NCBI GenBank assembly: GCA_022768745.1
Contig: JALELK010000040.1
Coordinates: 1-64,000 of the forward strand
Origin: Lachnospiraceae bacterium
GTDB lineage: Bacteria; Bacillota; Clostridia; Lachnospirales; Lachnospiraceae
Length of the DNA: 64,000 bases
Direction of reading: 5' to 3'
The position numbers and the translations under genes were made by a program. Shown piece after piece: positions 16,544 to 26,041 of this stretch. How positions within the stretch are numbered: position 1 is the stretch's first letter; every line of letters begins with the position of its first letter. Under the pieces are notes generated by a model. It was given only the letters and a program-made list of their open reading frames with translations. It was not told the DNA's origin and made no database searches.

Positions 16544-17020
16544 ATGGCTTTAAGACAAATTAGAATTCAGGGAGACAGTGTATTGGAAAAGGTGTGCCGT
16601 CCGGTGGAGAAGATTTCTCCCCGTATTGCCACATTAATCGAGGATATGATAGATACCATGTATGAAAATAATGGTGTGGGACTGGCAGCACCTCAGGTAG
16701 GCGTGCTTCGTCGTATTGCCGTTATTGATGTGGGGGAAGGCCCTATTGTACTGGTAAATCCGGTGGTTTTGGAGACATCCGGAGAGCAGACCGGTGAGGA
16801 GGGATGTCTTTCTCTTCCGGGCAAATCAGGACAGGTGACCAGACCAAATTATGCAAAGGTGCGTGCCTTTGACGCTGAGATGAACGAATTTGAAATTGAG
16901 GGTGAAGAGCTTTTGGCCAGAGCCCTTTTGCATGAGATTGACCATTTGGATGGTCATATGTACACAGAGTTGGTGGAGGGACCACTTCACGATGTGACTT
17001 ATGACGAGGAGGAAGAATAG
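16544..17020 (+). CDS. def: Peptide deformylase
   Basis: The enzyme removes the formyl group from nascent proteins. All three family motifs are present in 158 residues: Gly-Val-Gly-Leu-Ala-Ala-Pro-Gln near residue 45, Glu-Gly-Cys-Leu-Ser with metal ligand Cys88, and His-Glu-Ile-Asp-His with ligands His130 and His134 and catalytic Glu131. The ribosome binding site is TTTAGGAGG. Its TAG stop shares a base with the GTG start of fmt, so the two formyl-methionine enzymes are translationally coupled. Confidence 0.97.
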   Translation: MALRQIRIQGDSVLEKVCRPVEKISPRIATLIEDMIDTMYENNGVGLAAPQVGVLRRIAVIDVGEGPIVLVNPVVLETSGEQTGEEGCLSLPGKSGQVTRPNYAKVRAFDAEMNEFEIEGEELLARALLHEIDHLDGHMYTELVEGPLHDVTYDEEEE

Positions 17021-17961
17021 TGAAAATCGTTTTTATGGGGACACCGGATTTTGCGGTTTCCACAGTGGATGCCCTGCAAAAAGCGGGACATGAAATCGTT
17101 CTTGTGGTAACCCAGCCGGATAAGCCAAAGGGTAGAGGAAAAGAAGTGCAGTTTCCGGCAGTAAAGCAGTGGGCTGTGGAAAAAGACATCCCTGTTTTTC
17201 AGCCAAAAAGAATTCGTGAGCCGGAGGCAATCGAGACTTTGAGACAGTATCCTGCAGATATCTTTGTGGTGGCTGCCTTTGGACAGATTTTGCCGGAGGA
17301 GATTTTAAATATGCCACCTTTTGGATGTGTCAATGTGCACGCATCTCTGCTTCCAAAATATAGGGGAGCAGCACCGATTCAGTGGGCTGTGATAAACGGA
17401 GATAAAGTCAGCGGTGTCACCACCATGCAGATGGGAGTGGGACTGGATGACGGAGATATGCTTTTAAAGAGAGAAGTGCCCCTGGCAAAAGAGGAAACCG
17501 GCGGCAGTCTTTTTGACCGCCTGGCAGAAGTAGGGGGAGAGTTGATTGTGGAGACCCTAAAGGGCTTAGAAGAGAAAACAATCACTCCGATTCCTCAGAA
17601 GGAAGAAGAGGCAACCCATGTGGGAATGATTAAGAAAAGCATGGGACAGATGGATTTTTCAAAGAGTGCCATAGAATTGGAGCGTCTGATTCGAGGCTTA
17701 AACCCATGGCCCAGTGCATTTACGAAACTTGGTAATAAAACCCTTAAAATATGGAAAGCCTATGTGCAGGAGAATCCTTGTGAGTCAGCAAAACCTGTGG
17801 ATGCAGGTTGCATCTGTGCCTGTGATGAAGAGGGCATCTGGGTGGCGACAGGTCAGGGATATTTGGTATTAAAAGAAGTCCAGTTGGAAGGAAAGAAGCG
17901 AATGGACGTGGCCGATTTTCTGCGGGGACGTTCCGTTGAAATCGGTACAAAGCTGGGATAA
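17020..17961 (+). CDS. fmt: Methionyl-tRNA formyltransferase
   Basis: The enzyme formylates initiator Met-tRNA using 10-formyl-tetrahydrofolate. The GTG start at 17020 overlaps the def stop (TAGTG), and GAGGAGGAAG lies just upstream. The N-terminal formyltransferase fold opens with a Phe-Met-Gly-Thr-Pro-Asp-Phe motif. The catalytic His and Ser of the His-Ala-Ser-Leu-Leu-Pro-Lys-Tyr-Arg-Gly segment lie near residues 107-115, and the C-terminal OB-like domain follows. The length of 313 is typical. Confidence 0.97.
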   Translation: MKIVFMGTPDFAVSTVDALQKAGHEIVLVVTQPDKPKGRGKEVQFPAVKQWAVEKDIPVFQPKRIREPEAIETLRQYPADIFVVAAFGQILPEEILNMPPFGCVNVHASLLPKYRGAAPIQWAVINGDKVSGVTTMQMGVGLDDGDMLLKREVPLAKEETGGSLFDRLAEVGGELIVETLKGLEEKTITPIPQKEEEATHVGMIKKSMGQMDFSKSAIELERLIRGLNPWPSAFTKLGNKTLKIWKAYVQENPCESAKPVDAGCICACDEEGIWVATGQGYLVLKEVQLEGKKRMDVADFLRGRSVEIGTKLG

Positions 17962-17975
17962 AAGGAGGTCATAAT

Positions 17976-18689
17976 ATGTACGGTGGTTATTATGGATGGT
18001 ATTGGGATCCTACTTATTTTTTAGTAGTTATCGGAGCAATCATTTGCCTTTTGGCATCTGCTAAAGTAAATACCACATTTAAGCGATTTAATAAGGTGAG
18101 AAGTGCATCCGGGATGACCGGCGCCCAGGCGGCAGAGAGAATGTTGCAGATGTCGGGGATTTATGATGTGAAGGTACAGCACATTTCCGGTAATCTTACC
18201 GACAATTACAATCCGGGAAACAAAACCCTAAATCTTTCGGACAGTGTTTATGGTTCCAGCAGTGTGGCGGCAATCGGAGTGGCAGCCCATGAGTGTGGTC
18301 ACGCCATTCAGCACCAGAAAGAATATGTACCTTTAAAACTCAGAAGTGCCATTGTTCCGGTGGCTAATATTGGTTCTACCCTGGCATGGCCTCTTATTAT
18401 TATAGGCTTACTTTTTAACAGCACCACCGGTTCTATGTTGATTACCATCGGTATTTGGGCGTTTTCTTTGGCAGTGTTGTTCCAGTTGGTGACTTTGCCG
18501 GTGGAATTCAATGCCTCTGCCAGAGCGGTAAACTTTTTGGACAGCACCGGAATGCTGTCTCATGAGGAATTAAAAGGAACCAAGAAGGTGTTAAAGGCAG
18601 CGGCATTTACCTATGTGGCCAGTGCGGCGGCAGCAATTTTGCAATTGCTTCGTCTGGTGCTTTTATTTGGAGGAAGAGATCGTGACTGA
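17976..18689 (+). CDS. Membrane zinc metallopeptidase, YugP family
   Basis: The 237-residue integral membrane protein has a hydrophobic N-terminal helix (about residues 8-28), a soluble stretch with the zinc signature His-Glu-Cys-Gly-His (HEXXH) near residues 106-110, and two to three hydrophobic helices in the second half. This is the layout of the YugP neutral zinc metallopeptidase family, whose substrate is unknown. It stands between fmt and rsmB, as in many Clostridia. The last 8 nt overlap the start of rsmB. Confidence 0.85.
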   Translation: MYGGYYGWYWDPTYFLVVIGAIICLLASAKVNTTFKRFNKVRSASGMTGAQAAERMLQMSGIYDVKVQHISGNLTDNYNPGNKTLNLSDSVYGSSSVAAIGVAAHECGHAIQHQKEYVPLKLRSAIVPVANIGSTLAWPLIIIGLLFNSTTGSMLITIGIWAFSLAVLFQLVTLPVEFNASARAVNFLDSTGMLSHEELKGTKKVLKAAAFTYVASAAAAILQLLRLVLLFGGRDRD

Positions 18690-19965
18690 TCCCAATCTTA
18701 GAGAGATAATTATTGATATATTAGATGAAATTTTAGAGCAGGATGGCTATCTGCATCTGGTGTTAAATCAGGCATTGGATAAATATCAGTATTTGAGCAA
18801 ACAGCAGAGAGCCTTTATCAGCAGGGTTAGCCGTGGCTGTGTGGAACAGCTGATACAGATTGATGCGGTTTTGGGGCAATTCGTAAAAAAGCCCAAGGTT
18901 TCCAAAATGAAGCCTGCTATCCGCTGTATTTTAAGAAGCAGTGTCTATCAGATATTGTATATGGGCGGTGTGCCGGATTCCGCAGTTTGTAACGAGGCGG
19001 TAAAGCTTGCCAAAAAGAAGGGGTATGGCGGCCTCGGTGGCTTTGTCAACGGAGTTCTCCGCAACATTTCCAGAAATAAGGAGGGCATTTCATTTTCCAC
19101 TTTGTCTGAGCAGTATTCTATGCCCCAGTGGATTATTGATTTGTGGGAAAATCAGTACGGAGAAGACAAAACAAAGGAGATGCTTAGTGCTCTTTTGGAG
19201 AAAAAGAAAACGGCTATCCGGGTGAATACTTCCAAAATTTCTGTGGAGGAATTAAGGACTCAGTTAGAAGACCAGGGGATTAAGGTGGAGAAGTGTCCTG
19301 AGATTTCTTATGGTCTTTACATAGGAGATTATGATTATTTAAAGGCGATTCCCCAGTTTGTACAGGGACTTTTTTATGTGCAGGATTTCAGTTCTATGAT
19401 GGTTGCCCATGTGGCGGAAATCAAAAAAGACGATTACATCATGGACGTGTGTGCAGCACCGGGAGGAAAGAGTTTGCATGCCGCAGAACTTTTACAGGGA
19501 AGCGGAATGGTGGAAGCCAGGGATGTATCAGATTACAAAGTGTCTCTGATGCAGGAAAATATTGATAAAAGCGGAATGAAAAATATCCGTGCCGTGAAAT
19601 GGGATGCTACAGTTTTGGACGAGGCATCGGTGGAAAAAGCAGATGTGGTTATCTGTGATGCACCTTGTTCCGGTTTGGGCGTGATTTCCGGAAAGCCGGA
19701 CATTAAGTATCATATGAGCCGGGAAAAGCAGTTGGAATTGGCCAAGTTACAGAGAAACATTTTGTCTACGGTATGGCGTTATGTGAAGCCGGAAGGAACC
19801 CTTTTGTATTCTACCTGTACTGTTTGTCAGGAGGAAAATCAGAAAAACGTGGAATGGTTTTTGAAGGAATATCGGTCCTTTGAACTGGTGGAAATGAGAC
19901 AGCTATTCCCTGTGGACGGAACCCAGGATGGCTTTTTCTATGCAAAAATGAAACGAGGTAAGTAA
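18682..19965 (+). CDS. rsmB: 16S rRNA (cytosine-967-C5)-methyltransferase
   Basis: The start chosen is the GTG at 18682, with GGAGG at 18669-18673 and an 8-nt overlap with the preceding gene; the open frame extends further upstream, but only inside that gene. The product has 427 residues. The N-terminal third is a NusB-like RNA-binding domain. The SAM-binding motif Ala-Ala-Pro-Gly-Gly-Lys and the two catalytic cysteine motifs Asp-Ala-Pro-Cys-Ser-Gly and Ser-Thr-Cys-Thr are in order in the C-terminal methyltransferase domain. It modifies C967 of 16S rRNA. Confidence 0.95.
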   Translation: MTDPNLREIIIDILDEILEQDGYLHLVLNQALDKYQYLSKQQRAFISRVSRGCVEQLIQIDAVLGQFVKKPKVSKMKPAIRCILRSSVYQILYMGGVPDSAVCNEAVKLAKKKGYGGLGGFVNGVLRNISRNKEGISFSTLSEQYSMPQWIIDLWENQYGEDKTKEMLSALLEKKKTAIRVNTSKISVEELRTQLEDQGIKVEKCPEISYGLYIGDYDYLKAIPQFVQGLFYVQDFSSMMVAHVAEIKKDDYIMDVCAAPGGKSLHAAELLQGSGMVEARDVSDYKVSLMQENIDKSGMKNIRAVKWDATVLDEASVEKADVVICDAPCSGLGVISGKPDIKYHMSREKQLELAKLQRNILSTVWRYVKPEGTLLYSTCTVCQEENQKNVEWFLKEYRSFELVEMRQLFPVDGTQDGFFYAKMKRGK

Positions 19966-19968
19966 TCT

Positions 19969-21024
19969 TTGGAAGAGAGTAGGAATCCGGGAAAAATTGA
20001 TATAAAATCTTTGACCTATCAGGAGACTTTAGAGTATGTAACTACTCTGGGAGAAAAGTCTTTTCGTGGGAAACAGCTTTATGAATGGATGCATGTACAT
20101 AAGGTTCCTTCCTATGAGGAGATGACAAATCTTCCTAAAAAGCTCAGAGAGGAGCTAAAGGAAAAGACCACCTACACCTCATTGAAAAAGGTGGATTGTC
20201 AGATTTCCAAGGAGGATGGAACCAGAAAGTACCTGTTTGCCTTAGAGGATGGCAATGTGGTGGAGAGCGTGTTTATGCGTTATAAACACGGTAACTCCGT
20301 CTGTGTATCTTCTCAGGTGGGATGTCGTATGGGGTGTCGTTTTTGTGCCTCCACCTTGGATGGACTTTTGCGAAATTTGACAGCCTCAGAGATTTTGGAC
20401 CAGATTTATTCCATTGAGAGAGATACCGGTGAGCGAGTGTCCAATGTAGTGGTTATGGGCACAGGAGAACCTATGGACAATTATGACAATCTGGTTCGGT
20501 TTATCCGTCTGCTCTCAGATGAGCACGGAGCAGATATCAGCCAGAGAAACATAACGGTTTCCACCTGTGGAATTGTGCCGAATATGAGAAGACTAGCAGA
20601 GGAAGGGCTTCAGATTACCTTAGCACTTTCTCTTCACGCACCCAATCAGGAAAAGAGGCTGGAACTGATGCCGGTGGCAAATAAATATCATATTACAGAG
20701 GCGGTGGATGCCTGCCGTTACTATTTTGAGCAGACCGGACGGCGGATAACTTTTGAGTACAGTCTGGTGGGTGGGGTCAATGACAGCCAGCAGGATGCCA
20801 AGGAATTGGCGGAACTTATCCGGGGAATTAACTGTCACGTAAATCTGATTCCGGTGAACCCCATCAAGGAGAGAAGCTATATACAGTCCAATCGTACAGT
20901 GATTGAGGCGTTCAAAAATAAACTTGAAAAATACGGAATAAATGTTACTATTAGAAGGGAAATGGGTCGGGATATTGATGGGGCCTGTGGACAGCTAAGA
21001 AGAAAACATATTTCAATGACGTAG
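19969..21024 (+). CDS. rlmN: 23S rRNA (A2503-C2)/tRNA (A37-C2)-methyltransferase
   Basis: RlmN is a radical-SAM enzyme that methylates A2503 of 23S rRNA and A37 of some tRNAs. The cluster-binding motif CX3CX2C is Cys119, Cys123 and Cys126. The C-terminal part has the Cys-Gly-Gln-Leu motif, whose Cys forms the methyl-transfer intermediate. The best start is TTG at 19969, 3 nt after the rsmB stop, with GAGG 10 nt upstream; a rare start codon here may keep expression low. The length of 351 is typical. Confidence 0.95.
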   Translation: MEESRNPGKIDIKSLTYQETLEYVTTLGEKSFRGKQLYEWMHVHKVPSYEEMTNLPKKLREELKEKTTYTSLKKVDCQISKEDGTRKYLFALEDGNVVESVFMRYKHGNSVCVSSQVGCRMGCRFCASTLDGLLRNLTASEILDQIYSIERDTGERVSNVVVMGTGEPMDNYDNLVRFIRLLSDEHGADISQRNITVSTCGIVPNMRRLAEEGLQITLALSLHAPNQEKRLELMPVANKYHITEAVDACRYYFEQTGRRITFEYSLVGGVNDSQQDAKELAELIRGINCHVNLIPVNPIKERSYIQSNRTVIEAFKNKLEKYGINVTIRREMGRDIDGACGQLRRKHISMT

Positions 21025-21037
21025 GAAAGGTTGCATC

Positions 21038-21775
21038 ATGAAGGTATCTTTCAAAACGGATATCGGGTGTACCCGTTCTCAAAATCAGGATGCGGTATTT
21101 GTATCAGAGAAGCCTGTGGGACCTCTTGAAAATCTGTTTATCGTAGCAGATGGTATGGGAGGACATAACGCAGGAGATTATGCATCAAAGAAAGCAATCG
21201 ATTTGATTTTTTCCTCTATCAGAGAGGATGAGGAGGACAGTGGTATCTCCGCGATTCAAAGAGGGATTACAATTGCAAACAGAGAGATTTTCATAGAGGC
21301 ATCTCAGAATCAGGAGAAGTCCGGTATGGGAACCACCGTTGTGGTTGCCACCATAGAAAATGGGATGCTTGAAGTGGCAAATGTGGGAGACAGCAGATTG
21401 TATGTTTTGTCCAAGGGTGATTTGATTCAGGTGACAAGGGACCATTCTGTGATTGAAGAGATGGTTCGCAAAGGTGAAGTCTCCAGAGAAATGGCACAGA
21501 AGCATCCAAAGAGAAATCTGATTACCAGAGCAGTGGGAGCAGAGGAAGAAGTACGCATCGATTTGTTTGATGTGGATTTATCTGATGTGGATGCTGTTTT
21601 AATGTGTACCGATGGTCTAACCACCATGGTAGAGGACGCCAAGATAGCCGAGATTATGTCGTTGGGAATGACAGTAGAACATAAGGTAGCCGCATTGATA
21701 AAGGAAGCAAATGCCGGCGGAGGAAAAGACAATATCACAGTTTTGATGATAGAATCAATGTTTGATGAGGTGTAA
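21038..21775 (+). CDS. stp: PP2C-type Ser/Thr protein phosphatase
   Basis: The protein (245 residues) has the PP2C motif set: an early Asp with Gln-Asp, Asp-Gly-Met-Gly-Gly-His near residues 39-44, Gly-Thr-Thr near 96, Val-Gly-Asp-Ser-Arg near 112, Cys-Thr-Asp-Gly-Leu near 190 and Gly-Lys-Asp-Asn-Ile near 229. These acidic residues bind two or three Mn/Mg ions. It dephosphorylates targets of the PASTA kinase that starts 2 nt after its stop codon, the standard pair controlling cell-wall and division functions in Gram-positive bacteria (also named prpC). Confidence 0.95.
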   Translation: MKVSFKTDIGCTRSQNQDAVFVSEKPVGPLENLFIVADGMGGHNAGDYASKKAIDLIFSSIREDEEDSGISAIQRGITIANREIFIEASQNQEKSGMGTTVVVATIENGMLEVANVGDSRLYVLSKGDLIQVTRDHSVIEEMVRKGEVSREMAQKHPKRNLITRAVGAEEEVRIDLFDVDLSDVDAVLMCTDGLTTMVEDAKIAEIMSLGMTVEHKVAALIKEANAGGGKDNITVLMIESMFDEV

Positions 21776-21777
21776 AC

Positions 21778-23736
21778 ATGTTAGTAAAGGGAAATTATAT
21801 TGCAGATCGCTATGAGGTTTTAGATAAAATTGGCACCGGCGGAATGTCAGATGTGTATAAGGCCAAGGATCACATTTTGGGCAGAGAAGTTGCGGTAAAG
21901 GTGTTGAAGCAGGAGTTTGCGGAGGACGTTACCTTTGTGACAAAGTTCCGTTCAGAGGCTCAGTCAGCAGCAGGCCTTGAGCATGCCAACATTGTCAATA
22001 TCTATGATGTAGGCAGTGAAAACGGAATGTACTACATTGTGATGGAGTATGTGGAGGGTATTACCCTTAAGACTTACATCGAGAAAAAAGGTCGTTTAAA
22101 CTTTAAAGAGGCAATCAGTATTGCCATTCAGGTGGGCAGAGGAATTGAGGCAGCTCACAACAAGGGCATTATTCATAGAGATATCAAACCACAGAATATT
22201 ATCATTTCCACAGAAGGAAAGGTAAAGGTTACAGATTTTGGTATCGCCAGAGCGTCCAGCAGTAACACCATCCATGCAGATGTGATGGGATCCGTACATT
22301 ATTCTTCACCGGAGCAGGTGAGAAACGGATATGTGGATGGCAAGAGCGATATTTACTCCCTGGGTGTTGTTATGTATGAGATGGTGACCGGACGGGTGCC
22401 TTTTGACGGGGACACCACAGTAGCTGTAGCATTACAGCATTTGCAGGAGGATATGGTGGCTCCTTCCGCATATGCACCGGATTTGCCAATCAGTTTAGAG
22501 CGGATTATTCAAAAAGCTACTATGAAAAGTGCAGACCGCAGATATGCTTCTATGGGAGATTTGCTCATGGATTTGAAAAAAGCATTGGTGAGCCCCAATG
22601 AGGATTTTGTCACCATTGTGGATGCTGATGAGGCAGAGAAGACCAGAGTGATTTCTCCGGAGGAACAGGCACAGATTCAGAAGGAATTGTTAGAGTCCGG
22701 CGATGAAAACGAACAGGATGAACTTCTTGAGGATGAAGAGGAAGATGACGGTCCTGTAAATCCTAAACTGGATAAGGCCATTACTATTATGGCAGTGGCT
22801 GCCGCAGTGGTAATTCTTGGTATTGTGATTTATCTTGTGGGAAGTTTTGCAGGAATTTTCCATTTTGGCAATAAATCGAAAGACAAAAATGCCACAGAAA
22901 AAGTGGAAAAAGTTGAGATGATTAATGTAGTTGGTATGGAGGAAAAAGAGGCAACGGTTGCCTTGAAGAAAGCCAAGATTCCATACACAATTGAATACGC
23001 TTCTTCAGATGATGTGGATGAAGGCGTAGTTATGAAGCAGGAATATGAAAAGGGCGAGATGGTTTCTACCGACAAAAAGGTCAAGATTACAGTCAGCAGT
23101 GGAGCCGGAGAATTGGAGATTCCAAATGTTGCCGGTATGACAGAAGATGCAGCTATCAAGATGTTGAAAGATAAGGGATTTAAGTATAACCGCACTTATC
23201 AGTATACAGCAGATGTGGCTGAGGGAACGGTTATCAGCCAGACTCCTACAGGAAACGGCAAGAAGGGAGATACCATCACCATTGAAGTCAGTGCAGGTAT
23301 CCAGTCAGTACAGGTGCCGGATGTACTTGGAAAGACACAGCAGGATGCAAACAATGCTTTGGCCGGTGCAGGACTTACTGTAGGAAATATCACCACAGAA
23401 TATAGTGACAATGTAAAGGCCGGATGTGTTATCAGCCAGGGAATTGCCCAGGGTAAGACGGTAGATTCCGGAACTTCTGTGGATTTGGTTATCAGCGATG
23501 GACCGAAACCGGTTTATTATAGCTATTCAGGTTCTCTGAATAAAACCTATGAGGTGGATGTTACTGTAAAACTTTACGATGCTGAGGGAACAGAGATTCC
23601 GGGAGGAAGTTGGAATGTTCCGGCAGGTAAGACCTTGTCTATTAATGCAAGTAACATTGCTACTTCTACCGGTACTTTAAAGATTACCGGTGATGGTGTG
23701 GATGAAGAAGAAAAAGTGACTTTCACAAAACAATAG
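21778..23736 (+). CDS. pknB: PASTA-domain Ser/Thr protein kinase
   Basis: The kinase (652 residues; also called prkC) has its catalytic domain at about residues 10-270, with the Gly-rich loop, the Ala-Val-Lys ATP-binding lysine, His-Arg-Asp-Ile-Lys-Pro-Gln-Asn catalytic loop and Asp-Phe-Gly. An acidic juxtamembrane stretch leads to one membrane helix (about 334-357). Three PASTA repeats (about 380-445, 446-513, 514-580) face outward and bind muropeptides or lipid II in this family. A further beta-rich domain of about 70 residues ends the protein. The gene is coupled to the phosphatase upstream. Confidence 0.96.
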   Translation: MLVKGNYIADRYEVLDKIGTGGMSDVYKAKDHILGREVAVKVLKQEFAEDVTFVTKFRSEAQSAAGLEHANIVNIYDVGSENGMYYIVMEYVEGITLKTYIEKKGRLNFKEAISIAIQVGRGIEAAHNKGIIHRDIKPQNIIISTEGKVKVTDFGIARASSSNTIHADVMGSVHYSSPEQVRNGYVDGKSDIYSLGVVMYEMVTGRVPFDGDTTVAVALQHLQEDMVAPSAYAPDLPISLERIIQKATMKSADRRYASMGDLLMDLKKALVSPNEDFVTIVDADEAEKTRVISPEEQAQIQKELLESGDENEQDELLEDEEEDDGPVNPKLDKAITIMAVAAAVVILGIVIYLVGSFAGIFHFGNKSKDKNATEKVEKVEMINVVGMEEKEATVALKKAKIPYTIEYASSDDVDEGVVMKQEYEKGEMVSTDKKVKITVSSGAGELEIPNVAGMTEDAAIKMLKDKGFKYNRTYQYTADVAEGTVISQTPTGNGKKGDTITIEVSAGIQSVQVPDVLGKTQQDANNALAGAGLTVGNITTEYSDNVKAGCVISQGIAQGKTVDSGTSVDLVISDGPKPVYYSYSGSLNKTYEVDVTVKLYDAEGTEIPGGSWNVPAGKTLSINASNIATSTGTLKITGDGVDEEEKVTFTKQ

Positions 23737-23750
23737 TATAAGGAATCTTT

Positions 23751-24629
23751 ATGATAGGAAAGATTGTTAAAGGAATTTCCGGGTTCTACTACGTTTTCGT
23801 AGTAGGAGCCGGAATTTATGAATGTAAGGCAAAAGGGGTTTTTCGGAATAAGCAGGTAAAACCTTTAGTGGGAGACAATGTAGAAATTGATGTGTTGGAT
23901 GAGCAGGCGCACCTGGGAAATGTCACAAAGATACTTCCCAGAAAGAATGCATTGATTCGCCCGGCGGTGGCAAATGTGGATCAGGCATTGGTGATTTTTG
24001 CCACAGAATCCCCAAAGCCGAACTTAAATTTGTTGGATCGATTTTTGGTTATGATGGAGTATCAGGATGTTCCTGTACACATCTGTTTTAACAAAAAGGA
24101 CTTATGCGAAAAAGACTGGAGAGATGAACTGGCAGGTATTTATGAGAGTGCCGGATATCAGGTGCATTTTACCCATGCACTTTCCGGGGATGGTAAGGAT
24201 GCCATTTTGTCTGTTTTGGATGGGAAGACCACCACAGTGGCAGGACCTTCCGGCGTGGGAAAATCCTCCCTTATCAATCAGTTACAAAAGGATGTGGTTA
24301 TGGAGACCGGAGTTATCAGTGAAAAAATCGGAAGGGGAAAACATACCACCAGACACAGCGAACTGATTGCTATCAATGAAAACACTTTTATTATGGATAC
24401 GCCGGGATTTAGTTCCATGTACGTGCCGGAGATTGAAAAAGAACAGTTGAAGGAGTGCTTTCCTGAGTTTGATAAATACCGGGATGAGTGCAGGTTCTTG
24501 GGCTGTGTTCATATGAATGAACCGGATTGCGGAGTGAAAAATGCTTTGGAACGGGGAGAGATTGCAATCACCCGTTATGAAAACTACAGACTTCTTTTTG
24601 AGGAGTTGAATAATAAGAAAAAATATTGA
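23751..24629 (+). CDS. rsgA: Ribosome small-subunit biogenesis GTPase
   Basis: RsgA is a circularly permuted GTPase that checks late 30S maturation. The OB-fold is N-terminal, then Asn-Lys-Lys-Asp (G4), the Ser-Gly-Val-Gly-Lys-Ser P-loop (G1) near residue 168, the Gly-Lys-His-Thr-Thr switch (G2) and Asp-Thr-Pro-Gly (G3), in the permuted order typical of the family. A C-terminal zinc site has Cys, Cys, His and Cys ligands near residues 246-260. Its 292 residues and its place after pknB are standard. Confidence 0.95.
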   Translation: MIGKIVKGISGFYYVFVVGAGIYECKAKGVFRNKQVKPLVGDNVEIDVLDEQAHLGNVTKILPRKNALIRPAVANVDQALVIFATESPKPNLNLLDRFLVMMEYQDVPVHICFNKKDLCEKDWRDELAGIYESAGYQVHFTHALSGDGKDAILSVLDGKTTTVAGPSGVGKSSLINQLQKDVVMETGVISEKIGRGKHTTRHSELIAINENTFIMDTPGFSSMYVPEIEKEQLKECFPEFDKYRDECRFLGCVHMNEPDCGVKNALERGEIAITRYENYRLLFEELNNKKKY

Positions 24630-24643
24630 TTAAGGAGTGAGCG

Positions 24644-25294
24644 ATGAACTGTTTATCACCATCTATTTTGGCAGCGGATTACGGAAAACTTGCACAGGAG
24701 ATAGAAACCATAGATCGGGCAGGCGCACAGTATATTCATATTGATGTTATGGACGGAGACTTTGTGCCCAATATTACCATTGGTGCCCCGGTGGTGGCAG
24801 ATCTTAGAAAATACACAGACAGAATTTTTGATGTGCATCTGATGGTGACAGAACCGGACCGCTTCGTGGAGGACTTTGCCAAGGCGGGAGCGGATATTAT
24901 TACAGTACATGCAGAGGCCTGCACCCATTTGGACAGAACCATTGCCCATATTAAGGAGTTGGATGTTTTGGCAGGAGTGGCGTTAAATCCGGCAACTCCA
25001 ATAGAGACCATCAAACACGTACTTGATATGGTGGATATGGTACTGATTATGTCAGTGAATCCGGGATTCGGCGGTCAGAAGTTCATTCCATATACTCTGG
25101 ATAAGGTAAGGGAACTTCGCACCCTTTTGGAAGAAAAGAATTTGAAAACAGATGTGGAGATTGACGGTGGTGTCTGTCTTGACAATGTGGATGATGTTTT
25201 GGATGCAGGAGTCAATATTGTGGTGGCAGGAAGTGCCGTGTTCTCCGGTGATGCCACTGAAAATGTGGAGAGATTCTTAGAGCATATGCAATAG
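24644..25294 (+). CDS. rpe: Ribulose-phosphate 3-epimerase
   Basis: The enzyme interconverts ribulose 5-phosphate and xylulose 5-phosphate in the pentose phosphate pathway. The 216-residue TIM barrel shows the metal-binding His-Ile-Asp-Val-Met-Asp-Gly motif near residues 33-39, the second metal His in the His-Leu-Met-Val segment, and the Glu-Ile-Asp-Gly-Gly phosphate/metal motif near residue 175. It lies between rsgA and thiN, an order common in Clostridia and Bacilli. Confidence 0.96.
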   Translation: MNCLSPSILAADYGKLAQEIETIDRAGAQYIHIDVMDGDFVPNITIGAPVVADLRKYTDRIFDVHLMVTEPDRFVEDFAKAGADIITVHAEACTHLDRTIAHIKELDVLAGVALNPATPIETIKHVLDMVDMVLIMSVNPGFGGQKFIPYTLDKVRELRTLLEEKNLKTDVEIDGGVCLDNVDDVLDAGVNIVVAGSAVFSGDATENVERFLEHMQ

Positions 25295-25305
25295 AGAGTG
25301 AAACT

Positions 25306-25953
25306 ATGGGTACGTATATTTTTTCAGGTGGAGAATTAAATCCGTCATTGGCAGAGAAAGTGATGGAAAAAGATACAGAAGTGGTGACGGTGATTGCCGC
25401 GGATAAAGGGGTTGAGAGTTGCTCTGCTATGGGAGTGGAGCCGGATTACATTGTGGGAGATTTTGACTCTACCTCTGATTCTATGAAGGAATATCTGGAC
25501 AACAGAAGGGACAGGGTGACTCGTCTTAATCCCATTAAGGATGATACAGACACAGAGGCGGCACTTCGTCTGGCATTTGAAAAAACCAAGGGAGATATTA
25601 TCATATTTGGAGGCACAGGCACAAGACTTGATCATGTCCTTGGAAATATTTCCATTCTTGGATTGGGATTTGAAGAGAACCGTCAGGTCTTTTTAGTGGA
25701 TGAACACAATCGTATCCGTCTGGTAAAGGATCGTCTGGTTTTAGAGAAAAAAGAACAATTTGGAAAATATGTCTCCGTGGTGCCCCTGTGGAAACAGGCA
25801 AAAGGGGTGACGTTGAAGGGCTTTGCATATCCACTGGAAAATGCCGTGATGGAGGGATTTACATCCCTTGGCATCAGCAATGAAATCGCTGAGGATAGAG
25901 CAGAGATTTCAGTGGAGGAAGGAATTTTGATTGTCATTGAATCAAAAGATTGA
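25306..25953 (+). CDS. thiN: Thiamine pyrophosphokinase
   Basis: The enzyme transfers pyrophosphate from ATP to thiamine. In 215 residues it has the Gly-Asp-Phe-Asp-Ser metal-binding motif near residues 51-55, Asp-Asp-Thr-Asp-Thr-Glu near 77-82, and the Gly-Gly-Thr-Gly-X-Arg-X-Asp-His motif near 101-109. It is the last gene of the murE-led operon; the next gene has its own promoter. Confidence 0.93.
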   Translation: MGTYIFSGGELNPSLAEKVMEKDTEVVTVIAADKGVESCSAMGVEPDYIVGDFDSTSDSMKEYLDNRRDRVTRLNPIKDDTDTEAALRLAFEKTKGDIIIFGGTGTRLDHVLGNISILGLGFEENRQVFLVDEHNRIRLVKDRLVLEKKEQFGKYVSVVPLWKQAKGVTLKGFAYPLENAVMEGFTSLGISNEIAEDRAEISVEEGILIVIESKD

Positions 25954-25960
25954 TGACAAG

Positions 25961-25988
25961 TTGCACTATCTGAGAACTTGTGTATAAT
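25961..25988 (+). promoter_or_regulatory. Probable promoter of the DUF975 gene
   Basis: TTGCAC at 25961-25966 and a perfect TATAAT at 25983-25988 are 16 nt apart, 53 nt before the ATG. The ribosome binding site is ATGGAGGAC at about 26027. Confidence 0.7.
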
Positions 25989-26041
25989 AAGTAACATAGT
26001 TTGCGCAACTGTGTAGTGAGTGAAAATGGAGGACATAGCTT